64,000 nt of DNA from positions 11,379,395 to 11,443,394 of the forward strand of contig NC_063285.1 in the NCBI RefSeq assembly GCF_910591885.1, in the 5' to 3' direction. This stretch comes from Bombus terrestris. Taxonomy: Eukaryota; Arthropoda; Insecta; Hymenoptera; Apidae. The notes beneath the pieces are model-generated. The model was not told where the DNA came from and did not search any database. It was given only the letters and a program-made list of their open reading frames with translations. Shown here in pieces: positions 12,639-26,200 of the stretch (the first letter of the stretch is position 1; every line of letters begins with the position of its first letter). A program made the position numbers and the translations under genes.

Positions 12639-12940
12639 TATATTATGCCAATGTAGAAATCAATATGAATTTGAAAGTGAGATTTAAATTCATTATGATT
12701 TCTCCGTTTTTTCCTTTTTTCTTTCTTTTTTGAGCAATAGATACCGTGCGATATGTAAGTATAATTATATGTATAATGTAACATATTAATGCATTTTATT
12801 TCAAAATAATGCTATGAAGAACGTTAGAGGAGAGAGAGCCATCCTTTCTGGGCATTGTTCGATTTCCATACATGTTAACAGATTCTCGATAAATTTACTA
12901 TTCTGCTGATTATCGATGATCGATATTAAGTTTTTCGCGT

Positions 12941-12998
12941 GTATATATATATATATATAATTATATACATATTATTATATATATATTATATATATAAT
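12941..12998. repeat. (TA)n microsatellite
   Basis: Interrupted run of alternating T and A with short ATT breaks. Confidence 0.8.
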
Positions 12999-14257
12999 GT
13001 ACCAAATTTTAATTTCGCTTAATTAGAATATTATTGTTTCTCTTTGTTAGTTATTTGATTCCAACATAAAAGAAAATTATATCGTTACATTTTCTCCAAT
13101 ATTCTTGAACAGATAACATTGATTATAAAGTTAGCACATATATACATATACGGAAAGCTAAATATCGATCATTAGCGTAGTGAATATACGATTCATTACT
13201 TGAATACTATAACGTGTCCAGAAGAGAAAGTCTTTCTTTCTAACAAATATGGAACGAAAAAAAAGAAATATTATTAATTCTAAATTAGCGATAAGCATGT
13301 AATCTTATTACTTATTAGGAATATCGCAATTTCCTTGATAATTCTGAATAAGACAAACATCGCATACGTTTACGTTCTATAAATGCTATTGTTTATGATG
13401 TCTGATATTATACAAAATTAGTAGCGGTACTAGTATTCTACGTTTCCTTAAATGTGTAAAGAAAAACAACTACTTGGCTAAGTGTACAATCTTACAATCT
13501 TCTTTAAAAATTCCCGTTTGGTTTTCCTTCTTCCATCTTCTCTTTCCCTCTCTTTTTTGTCCTTTTTGTTTCTTTCTTCAAAATAATTATACAAATGAAA
13601 AATCTATGCTATTTAAGGCAGTATTATTTTTTTTGTCCACGTAATTATTATTCATTTCTCTTTATAACAAGTAGACCGTATCAATGATTTAACTTGAAGA
13701 AGGGATCGGAATTTAAATATATTTCACTAAATTGGTCCAATCACCCTTAATTATGGTAGAAGAAATGCGAGTTTCATGTAATATCGAGTCAATTAAACTA
13801 CCTCAACTATATATATTCCAGCTATCACTGTTTCTATTGCATAAGAAAAAGATTTAAGCTCGTCGAGATAAATTGATTACTAAAAATAGGCTACTATTAT
13901 TCATTAGGATCAAAAGTTTCGTTAGAATAGCTTTTGTAAAAGAAAAATCGTACTGTGTTTACAAGAAGATCTAATTATCGGAATAAATATTTTTATAAAG
14001 TTATTACTATTGTAATTGTTAGGAAATAATTTCATTGAGACTTCTCAAATGTACATATTATAATGAAATAGTAAGAACATTTGATGGTAATGATGTTAAG
14101 GCAACAGCGTCAAAGAAAGGGGGAGAGGAGAGGGAATCGGATGAGATTCGAATCTCGAGGTCACTGTAACGCGATAAGAAGCAAAATTTCGGTGGCTTTC
14201 AGCCTAGCCTCTCGTTTAAATTGATTTCGGAAGGATGTCAAGCATAACGATCTAAGA

Positions 14258-17200
14258 TCAACTGGCATTGTCGGGTTGTGTATCTCGATATTCTTCACTC
14301 TCTCTATGAACGAGGACGTGAACGACCGTGGCGGCGGATTGTCGTCTAAGTAGTGCCGGTCTTGTAGGCGGTGCTGAATTCTCTGGACTGGGTTCTGTAA
14401 CAAGTATGCTTACATCGGTAGATTCGATTGGCAGCGGAGCTGGTTCTGGTGCTGGTTGATGTTTCTTCCGGAGGCTACCGCAACGTCTGCTAAACGCTTC
14501 TTTGATGTCACGATGTAAGGTATTTAGAGAGAGTGTTGTAGCGCTTGGCGGAAGTGATCTGCGCTTCGTAGGAAGACTGGGGACTTCCTCATCGGGATAA
14601 CTTTCAACGGCATTCTGCCGGCCGAGAGTCGGACCCCCGATTGATCTGTTGTAAGCAACGACCATAACAGTTATAATAAAAATGAAAATAGATGCGGTAT
14701 AACAATCAATAAATTAGTTCAATTGATTTTAATTACGAATAACTGTTATAAATTATCGAAATGTTTTTGGTTACCCTAAGTTAATTGCGAGTAAAAGGAG
14801 AAACGCAAACCTAATGTGTAGATCAGAGGAAGTAGCAGAAGTAGCAGAGGAGCCGGTAAACGATTGTTGTTCTGTAGTCGGCGAGGGACGGGATACGGTC
14901 AGAGCGGGAGGAGGCAGGTCCTCGTGAGTACCGGTGGCGCCGGAGAGCAACAGCAGAGGTAAGTTTGGAAAAAGCCATGCCGAAGCTGTACCGAGCTCGC
15001 TGAAATCGCTGGCGTCGCTGGCCCTCGAGGACTTGCGACTACTGGCTCGGCTACCCCTATGCACATGTAGAAATGCCGATACTTTGCCACTCCATCCACC
15101 CCCGCCCCTACCCTCATTCCCACCACCAGGACTCGACGTTTGAGTCTGCGAGTCTACTTCTTGAGCCATCCTTTCACGTTCCTTTTTTGCCCTGAACACA
15201 ATGGAATTTCTATTGCGATCCGCATTACAAGATACCATTACGTTCACTGTATTGATAATTCTAATATTATTAAGTTTCCTCTCTATATAATACAAGTACA
15301 CAATATCTATAATACAAGTAGTTTTTCTTATCAACCAAAATACCGTTTGTTGATACGTCATCGTAAAAAGCTCAAACTCTTGTATTGTTGTATTTTAAAG
15401 AACAATCTATACATGTCTGCATTTCGAATGGGTCATACACAATGAATACATAATTGCCGTGCAACAATTACAAGGCAACGAATTAACTGTCAAAGGACTT
15501 GATAAAACGTAAGAATTATGCATGTCAAATTTGACGCACACGGTCCTTTGTAACAACCGTCATACATTTTTGTCGCATGTTTTGTCACTAACAATATTAA
15601 ATATTTACATTTCGTATAAAAAAAAATAAAGGTCAGAAAAGCTCGGATCAATTTTTGTACAAATGACAGAATAACATCATTATTAACGTGAAAAATGTGT
15701 TAAATTGACACGAGGTATAGGACTGGGTTAAATCTCAAACCTTAAATTTTAAATCTAAGAGGACACCCTATGTATGCCCCGGAGCACAGTGAACGTGTTA
15801 AAGAAGAAATAGAAGATTAGTTACTCACGTTATAAATTCCCTGATAGTACGTTGAATCAGCCTAGCTGCTTTATCTTGACGTTTCCACATTCTCGTCGAA
15901 GAAACAATCTCAAGTTCTTTGCGCGTAGGAAATTGTTTCTTAAACTTGATATCCATCTGTTCCTGTAGCTTTCGGAAATCTTCAGACTCCTCTACATGTC
16001 CAAGGACGTGCTTGACAAGTGCGTGCAGAATGTCCAGACAATGAATCTTATTACCCTTTGCGATAGGAAGATTAAAGCTAACCAACGCGACCATATTTGG
16101 TTTCGAAATTCCTAACGGTGGATCCAGGCTTGCTATGAAATCGCTTAATTGCGAGAAATTTATGAACTGTGTCGCGTGCGGATCATACCTACGAATCACA
16201 ATTACATACGTTAATGCCAAATCCTGATTGAGAGCATAACCAAAGATAGTATTGTTATACGCATAAAAGGGCAGTTCAAAAGCAATTCTTACTTGGACCA
16301 TCGTATGTAAAACATTTCTAAATCATCTTCGACGATACCAATCTCTTCTTCTTGATGGGCCTGATTAAAATTCTCGAGGATAATAGCAATGTACATATTG
16401 ATAACTATCATATAGCTGATTATGATGAAAGAAGTAAAATATGTTATTGCCAAGAGAGGATATCCGCAATTTCCATTCATCTGTCGACTGGTCGGAGTCG
16501 GATCGCAATCCGGTGGTTGTACCATTAAAGACTCTAACACATCGTTCCAACCGGCCGATGTCATTAATCGAAACAGTAATTGCATGCTTCTACCAAAAGT
16601 TTCGAAATTTACCTACAGAAAATGAGAAAAAAAGAAACGAAAAAAAAAAACACAAAGAGAAAAACAAAGAAATATCAATTAGCATGTCGTGTTCAGATAA
16701 TATATGATCGAAGGAATAAAGATTCAAAGAAATAGACGATAAGGTTTTAATAACGTTTACTCACCATATCATCGAGCGCGCCTTGCTTTTTAACATGACC
16801 AAAGATTGACATGCCGATAATGGCATAAATAAAAGTAATTAGAGCTAACAGGGCACCGATGTTGAACAGCGCCGGAAGACTAACCACCAGAGCGAAGAGC
16901 AGTTTACGAATACCTTTGGCTGCCTTTATGAGCCTTAAGATTCGACCGATTCTGAACACTCTCACGACTCGCAGGAGCGTCGGAGACACCGGAAAGTCTA
17001 CCATAATATCCTCCATTAATATTCCTAATATGGATGCCAGTACAAGGAGGAAATCGAACAAGTTCCATGGCACCGTGAAATAGTGATATCGAAGCCCAAT
17101 TATTTTCACGATTGCCTCTAAACCGAAAACGGTCGTGAAAAATGCGTTGGACACTTCGAGAACGAAGAAGATTGGATGAGGCTGATCGTAATGCTCGATT

Positions 17201-20200
17201 CCCATTGTCAGCATGTTGAGGAATATCAAAATGAAAATTGCTATTTCAAATCTGGAAACATCGTAGTTGTTTATAAAACGAAATTGACAAAACGTAGTCG
17301 TGGTTCTTGAAAAAAAAAAAAAAAAAAAAAGAAGGAGACGAGTAGTTAAGAAAAAAGGGATGTAAATGAACAAGTAAAACTGAAATTCGTTACCTGCGTG
17401 AATTCGATAGGTCGTAAAACATTGCGAGGATTTGATTCATCGGACGCTTTATCACTTTTTGTGGCTTTTTACGGCCGAGCTTTTTCATGGCAGTGTAGTA
17501 GTGCTTTTGACTTTCGGTCAAAAACATTTCTAGCACCCCACCTTCGTACTGAAAATAGGGATAAAAAGGATAAGAAGGGAAATGGAAAAAATGTTTCAGC
17601 GTTCGATGAAATACGTAATAGAGTTATTCTTCGATAACGTCTTTTTGATCGGTTGTGTTTCTTACCTTTTTCTTCAACATATTAAAGTTGTCTATAATTA
17701 CTCCGATAAAGAGGTTTAGTGTAAAAAAGGAGCCACAAACGATAAATATCACAAAGTAGAAATATGCGTAGATGTTTGCTTCTCTTTGAGGCTGAAGATC
17801 TACACCTCTTGCGTCTACTGCATCCTGCATCACCTCCATCCACCCTTCGAATGTGGCTACTTGGAACAGAGCTAGATAAGCTATTCCGACGTGATCAAAC
17901 GTAATTTTACTATTTTCCCAAGAGTAATTTTTCCTCAGACAGTCGTCTTTCGTGTTTACAATCTAAGAAGTAACGTTCGTCGATTCGAATATTCCTTTCT
18001 TGCTTTTCGCAACCTGATATAGCAAAACTCCGTTTATATGAACCTGTCGGGGCACAAGTTGGTTCATATAACCAGCTCGTTCATATATTTTTGTGAAATT
18101 TTAGAAATAGCAGTCCTAAACCACCTATCTCTTCCCACCTACCAATATCGTTGTTAATATCATTGTCGGTATTTAAGGTTCTGAACATTTTTGTATGTAA
18201 GTGACGATTCGCACCAGCGATCACGGTCAAATCACGTTAAATTAGGTCAAATTAGCTCAAAATCGTTTACATATAATCCAATAAGAGCATTCACGGTAAG
18301 TGGTTCAAACCAAATGAAAATCTCTTGACTTGACCCGATCTCACCGTAGTGAGTGATCGTTAGTCTGAATCAAGTTTAACAGATCCTCTAGAGTCCAGCT
18401 GATCAATATATAGGGTGTCATATTACAGGTCAGCCACGTCTGGTTCACCTGCTGGAAAACGTTGTGTTTAAATATTATCTTACAGACTTGAAGTAAGAAA
18501 ACGTCTTGTAAAACCGGGACTGTTTATTTGATGAGTGCTGCATGCTCCTAAAGTATGTCTTTTCCTAAAGTCTAGCCCCATCATTTTAGTGCACCCGATA
18601 TATCGTTGATACAATGTTGAGAACCTTAAATATTGACAATAATATTGATCGAATGAACGCTTCTTTAGACATTCATATAAGCGGATTAATGCTCGACGGT
18701 AGTCCAGACATAATAGGAGCTCACCTAGAGTTCAGTTAATCAGGCATTACTAAAATTTCGTTCATATAAACAGAGTTCCACTGTACTCTGCTTTTGCGAT
18801 CGTCAAAGCAGAGAAAGACGATAGAGAAGAGATTTTACTTACTGATATATCTAATAATTCGCCGTACTCGTCAACGCATTTGAAAAACTTGCCGCCGAAA
18901 AATTGTACACCCATAATAGAAAATATCAGCCAGAACACGAGACAGACGAGGAGCACGTTGAATATACTAGGTATCGCATACATCAACGCGTTCACTACGA
19001 TCTAGCCAGGACAAAAAAGAAACAGCCGATACTCCTAAATTTCAAGCTCCCAGGAGATCTACCAGCAATCTACCAGCATAGTCTACAGCAAATTCCTTAC
19101 CCTCATGCCTTGCCATCTCGATATCGCCCTTAATGGTCTCAGTGCTCTCAAGGTTCTTAAAGATCTTAGCACTTTTAAATTTTCGTTTTCTTCTATCAAC
19201 AGACTAAACGTTGATACCTGTTCAAGAAAAGTTACATTACAATTGTTGAGAAGACACGTTCGTTTCTTCGAATCTCCAAAAAATAACATGCTGCTTGTAC
19301 ATATAGCTTGGCAGTATATTATCGTAAAGATAATGTAGTAATTAGTGTTTGTTTAACTCAAAAGAAAACGGTTACAAATTCTCATATTTACAAATTTCGT
19401 ATACAAAATTCATATTGCAAGGAATTGAATAAACAAAAATTGTACAGCTACTTTGTATAAACAGCCAACGAAGCGTCGATAATAACGGTGTTTAGAATGC
19501 CATGCAAAGCAGTATTGGTGAGTTTCTTTTCAAGCATTTTACAAGTGGTTAAGGGTTAAGCACTATTTCTGTCAAATCCTGTATTCTCTTCGATTCATGG
19601 TACACATATCTATAAATGTACAAAAAATTAGAATACATTCTTTTGTTGTATTAAGTATGAAGACTTGTATAAAAGCTACATGAAATTATCTTTAATTAAT
19701 TTCTATTGAGCCTTGCATATTTGTAGACTTAGGGTATGTCGTGTTTCACTAGAAACGCTCAAATATTTGAAAAGATACGAATGATATGGAAAAATGTTTC
19801 AAATAAAATCGCGATGACTTGAAAACGTTTTGTAAAGATGACATTAAAATTGTTTAATACCTCCGGTTTTTATTACATATTCTTGTAATTGATATTCAGA
19901 TGTTTCCAAAATACTATAAACTTACGTTTTTTTTGTATCACCCGCCATCGAGATATAAACTTTCAAATTCGACAGATCGATAAAAGGAATTACCTAATCT
20001 GAAAGTGACGGCTCAGAACTGACTGTTTGGGAAACGTTTGAGAAAACTGCGGACTTGTGTTTCAGCAGTGTCATACTAGTGGTGGCATTGTGAGAAACAT
20101 CTTTATATGATATACATCCCTGTGGTGTATAGCGGGTAATTCTAATGTAGGGGCACATTGAATTTTGAAGTTCATATTTTGATGGAAAATGGTACCAAAG

Positions 20201-23200
20201 ACACGAGTTTGTAATCTTTTGAATACGTTCAGAATGTCAGCTACAAGAATATTTAATAAAAAATAAAAATAGCCGTTTAAAAATGTTAATATCATCTTTA
20301 CAGAACGTTTCAAGATCGTCCTAAAATCAAACAGATAAAAGCACAAATAGATAATGTCTGCTCGATACTATACAACTTTTGTCTGGAACATCTTTTCGTG
20401 TCATTCGTATTTTTACAGATATTTCATGGGAACTATAATATATTTATTTTTAATAAATGTATTTAAATAGAAAGTGCAGATTGTAGTTATTTTTTGATAA
20501 ATACGCGTATTTAAATATTTAGCATACATTTCTTGAAATTCAAAGATAGAATCTAGAAAGATACAATTGATAAAGTAGCTGAATGATATCTTATTCTAAC
20601 CGGGATACTCTCACCTGAACTTTAACTCTTCTACATCAAGTGCAGTAGAAACAATAATAGCACGAAGTAATGATACGTATGGATATGGGCCAATGATTAA
20701 GTAAAGCTAAGCAGAAATCAGAATTATGTGTAATTTCTAAAATTTTCCTTTATCTTATACTATACGGATAAAAATAGTGGAATTCGTCATTTATTCTTAT
20801 AAGGTTAAGGAAATATCCGGTGGAAAGGATATAACGGGCAACTGGAGGAAATAGTGTAATCAGTCTATCAATATGACAAAATTAGGTGGACAAATTTTTA
20901 TAACTAATTGTAAAATATAAACTTACAATTGCTATGTTAAAACTAACAAATATCGAAAGTGGCAGATAATATAGTAAGAAGAGGCAAATAAATTAGGCAA
21001 CATTAGCGAAATTATGATTAACCAAAATAAGACATAAAGCGTCAGAAATATACCATAAATTCAACCATAACCGGATGCAATAGGAGCAAGATATTAATTT
21101 TGCACGTACCTGAATCCGCAAGGCGACATATATAAAAGATTGAGAAAGAAATGCATAAAAATGAAGGAAACAGTGAGAAAAAGTGGCGAAATCGCAACAG
21201 GATAGTTACGACCAGCGGGAACGAAAAATCCATGCAGCAACGATGGACATTTGAAATTTGCACAGCATGCGCTCGCGCGCACGTATGTGCTGCCGCTTAC
21301 ACATACACGTAAACACATATATACGATACGAAATCGATGCTGCTGTTGAATGTATAGGCTTTACTTACAAAGACAATTATAAAATCCAAGATTGTCCAAA
21401 AACTGGTGAAATATTTGCAGAAACCCAGAGCTAACCACTTGAGTAACATCTCAATGCTGAAAAGCGTGCAGAAGCCAAGATTGGTCCAATAGAGGATTTT
21501 CTTCAAGAAAGGATTATCATCTAGATAAATATCTTCGAAACAAAGAGTTATGGAGGATGCAAAAATGAAAACCAGGATCATCCATTCGAAGGCAGGCGTG
21601 TCAACGACTGAAAGAATCACTGTTCGCATTCTGATCCATTTTTTGCCGATAGCTGTTGCAATACACCGGTCGATGCAGGTACACCTGCACACACAACGTA
21701 TTGCTATCATATTGATTGGCTGGCAGGAGAGAAATTCCAAGTGCAGTAGTGGATTCTTACTTCTGATAACACTGTCGTGGAAAGCAATCTTGCGGTTCTT
21801 TGCGTCGGTTGCTTCTTCCAAATCCAGGAAAAGAACCCATGCCATCGATGTATTTTCCTTTACTATCTCTCCTACCGCCAACCGTCAGTTCATCGACGTA
21901 GCTGACAAGCGCGTGCCAAGGTCGTTTTGGTACCCGATCCTCGGGTCTAGGAAACGGATCTATCTGAGGTAGCATCGCGACTCTTTCTTCAACTGGTGCT
22001 TTGTTCGAAGACGAAGAGTCTCTCACGACATCGACTTCTTCACATTCCTCCTCTTTGCCTTCGTTTGCCTCAATCTCTTTTTCCTTACTCGAATAATTGT
22101 TTTCGTCGTCTGGCGAGCCGTCCTTCTCTTCTTCCTTCTCTCTTTGTCTTCCGTTTGTCCTTTGTTCTTCCGTTTGAGACTGAGAGTACATTGGGTCGTA
22201 AGAAAAAACGGGCTGATTTAAACTTTCTTGATAAGATCTATTGTAAACGTTATCTTTTGGAAGGCTGAGTACAGTCTCTTGAATAGCGTATTTAGTCTCG
22301 TTGTCAGACCGATCTATTACGCGTCGCACGATCTTTTCGAAACGAGCATCCTTCCCTTTCCCTTTAGCGACAACTTGAGACAAGCGCGAACATTTATTCT
22401 TCCGTATAATCGAACGGATACGATCGAACGATCTTGCGAGTTTCGAGTCATCGCCGACTTCCTCCTTCTTCTGTTTCAATTCCTCCGAATTAAAGCTGTT
22501 GAGCAGCAAAGCAAGAAAAAGATTCAACACCATGAAATTACCCATTACGAGAGCTGGCAAAAATATGGCGAAGCAAGCCTCGGGCCCGTCTTCCTCTTCT
22601 GCCCGCATGCAATCCCACAGGGGCTCGATCCATTCTCCGCATAATATACGAAATATCATCATGAACGAGTGAAAGAAATCGTTAAAGTTCCACCGTGGTA
22701 CCGGATCTGGGTAAAATTTGTCTAAAGTGTAGTCTTTACTGAATAATTGCATGCCGATCACGGCAAATATATAAATCACGATCACCAAAACTAAGGTGAG
22801 ATTTCCAAGGGCGCCGATCGTTGAAATAATAATACTGAGAAGAACCTTCATCGTCGTCCAGGATTGTGCCAGTTTTAACACACGCAGAAGTCTCAGTCCG
22901 CGTATCACGGACAGACCGTCTACCAGCTCGAAAGTAAGATCTATCAGAGACGCTGACACTATTATCAAATCGAAATTGTTCCATCCGTTGGCGAAGAAAT
23001 CTTTACTCAGCGCCAACAGTTTCAGCAAACATTCGAAGGTGAAGATACTGGTAAACACTTTATTACCGATGTTGAGCGCCTGTCGGATCGACTCGCTCAT
23101 TCCGTGGTGTTCCATTGCCAGAAAACCAGTGTTCAGGACGATGCACAATGTGATCGTCAACTCGAATAGTGGATCTCTCACTACCTAGATACGAGCCACT

Positions 23201-26200
23201 GGTCAATCGAGAGTCAAGCGTTTTCATTTTTCTCGTTTGCTATCCTTAGCCTTATTTATCGTATTTTACTAATAATTGGTTCGTTATTCGTTATCATTCA
23301 CCTTGACCAACATATCCGCAACGAATATCGAACTCGTTATATTAGATAGAAATACTTGCTTTCATATCCGAAGACGCTCCTCTCTCGACTCTACTTTTAC
23401 CTCTTTGGCATACCTACCTTGTACAAGCAATTCTGAAATCGTAGCCAACCCTCGTAATCTATACAGCATTGGATGCACTTTTCGCAATTTCTATCGGGAA
23501 GATCATCTGAAACCCACGATAAACGAATCGTTGTAACTGTTGTATGGAATCTTGGGTAATTGTAAGTAATCAACTGCAATTCTTTTAAATTACGGGGATA
23601 TACTCCGGGCAGAATTATGAGTAACGTGCATTTTGTCCGAGTTGTAAGACGATCGTGGTTCGAATGTTATGACAAAAGAAAAACGATATTTGTTGCATTA
23701 CATCTACTACGGTATAAGTGATTAATAAATAGTAATAAATTACGGTTAGACTTCATAGGATTTCCCCTCAAAAATTTAACCTAACGTAATTTTTGAATCA
23801 CGGCCGTTCGATGCCTCGGACAAAGTACATGTTACTAAGGATCTTCCCCTCTGCAACATATCTCAAGGTTAAAGTCATTGGACTCGAGGCCACCTTTTCT
23901 GCATCATTACCGAATCTTGTCTTTGAATATGTACAAACGATGAAGAAAATTCGTTGCCCCTACCTAAAATAACAATGTGCGATAGATACTCTGGCGGCAA
24001 GGTGTACATCTGTTTCTTTGTTTTCACGCCGTTGCATTTAAACACTCGAATTTCTCTAGTAGTTCCGCTGGCAAGAGAAACTGGAACGTTCGTAGGCGCA
24101 CGAAGATAGCCGCCGGAATGAGTTGCCTGTGACTTTTCTCTTTCATTGTCCACTTCTGTCTCGTTATTCGTTTCATTCTTCGTTTCGACCGCGTTAGTTT
24201 CGGCATTGCCATCGGCGTTATTATTCGTTGGTATCCTCTCTTGCCAATGGGCCCTGGATTCTTTGTTGTCACGCCTGTCGTGTTCTTCTACGGATGTGAC
24301 ATCGTCGCCATCGTGGTCGTCGACAACGCCTGAGTCGTCTAACGACGAGTGTTGATTACTGTTGTTACTTGCTTGTCGAGAATGAAGCATTCCACGATTT
24401 GGCGCCAATCTATGAATCCCGTTATTCTCTACAGTTCGTGGGCTAATATTTTGTAGAAGTAAGTGAGACGGTCGAACGTTCGAATGTCTTGGACTTGGGC
24501 TCGGGCTTGGTGTCACCGACCTAATCGGACAGAAAGTTACAATAAAAATCGTTGAAACGATTTTCCCTATTTGTCGAGCAATTCGACTTTATTATGACAA
24601 ATGGTATACCTGCTTGGCACAGAGCCACCTTTATCTTGACCAGATGAACCAGAACCGGCAGTACTTCTCCCACGTCTTCTTCTTCGTGTTTTTTTGCGCG
24701 TGTAACTACTTAGGAGAACTCCTTTCCTCGCGTCTAATTTCTTTTGCTTTTCTTTGGCAAGCGTCTTCACATTGATTTTTGTCGGGTCGAAACTAAACGT
24801 CGAGTCCTCGCGATGGTCGGTTAAGTCCTTTCTTCGTTCCTGTCGTACCAGTTGCAAGATAAGATCAAAGGCAAACAACTCAAGGTAAATAATTACAACG
24901 ATTATATACCTCGTTCGTAATTTCGGCTTCCTCCTCATAGCTCAGCGCAACGACAGCGAGCATCAAATTGATCAAATAAAACGAGCCGAAAAACACGACC
25001 ACCGTGAAGAACGAGACGCTGATAGGTCCGCACGCCGACAATACCTAAAAACCAATGTAGCAATTCTTTTTATACCTCGCAAACTAACTTATTATGTAAA
25101 TAGCGATTGCTTGGCGAAACAATTATCCGCGCGGAAAAGAAGCTGACCAACTACCTTATTATAGACGTCTTCCCAATAATCCAGAGTAATCAGTTGAAAC
25201 GTGGTGAGCATCGACCACAGAAAATTGTCGAAATTTGTATATCCGTGGTTTGGATTTGGGCCAACACAAAGACAGATGTAACTTTCGTTGCAGTGCCTAA
25301 AATGTAGGGTTCCTCGAGTTAAAATTGGCATGTATCATTTAAAGCAGTCGCGCGTAATAAAGAACCAAGTTTGGCTAACCTGGCCCCGGTTGCGTTACCG
25401 CAAATTATTGGTTCTTCGTCTTCATCGAATGCCCAGTTGGACGAGTTCCAAGTCCACCTGCGGACGGTATAAGGTATCGGTTAATGCCTCTTGAGAGTCA
25501 ACGAGCCATTGTCTCTCAAGTTAATACATATGTATCCGTATAAATACTTTGCAAGCAACATGTAAGAATCTAAGTAGAACATATTACGGCGAACAATACG
25601 TACTCTCTCCAATCGACTTGAGTATTATTGAATTCCACAATTTTTACACATTTATTCCGAAGTTCACCCATGTAAACTTGTAGAGCAAAAAGTGCAAAAA
25701 CCATCAGGCAGAAGATCGTGAGTGTCATTACTTCGGCAAGTTGCTTAAAACTATGTAACAATGCATTGATGATGGTTTTTAAGCCTGCAAAAATATTCGA
25801 TAAACGATTATCCTTGTTTTCGTCCCGTTATTTACTTACGAAAGCAATTTTTTTTTAAAGTAACTTTTTCCGATAGACAATTCTAACAAATTCATTGATT
25901 TACGAATTGTGTCAATTCTATCTGTTTCATGTCAATCAAAACGATAATGATATCGTTTATATTTTACTGTAACGCCAATGTTTCTCAATCTTTTTCCAGT
26001 CATGAATTCACTTTTTAATAGCCAAATAACCCTGCCCTATCGCATTTATATCACGTTACTATCACTTCCTTTCATTTACTGTATTATCTATATGTACCAT
26101 GTATATCATAGTAGACGATATAGCTAAATTGGAACGAACGAATATCGGAAATTTGTCATGTGATTTTGCGTTGATAAGGTAAAGTAATTTCAACTAAAGA

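Larger units (their letters stand above)
9191..14257. other. Long convergent intergenic / 3' UTR region
   Basis: About 5 kb with no coding exon I can support. It lies between the NDUFS4 stop and the stop of the minus-strand channel gene, so part is probably a long channel 3' UTR. It contains a TIR element at 12516-12638 and a (TA)n tract near 12941-12998, plus pyrimidine-rich patches (around 9940-9975 and 13520-13575). Confidence 0.5.
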
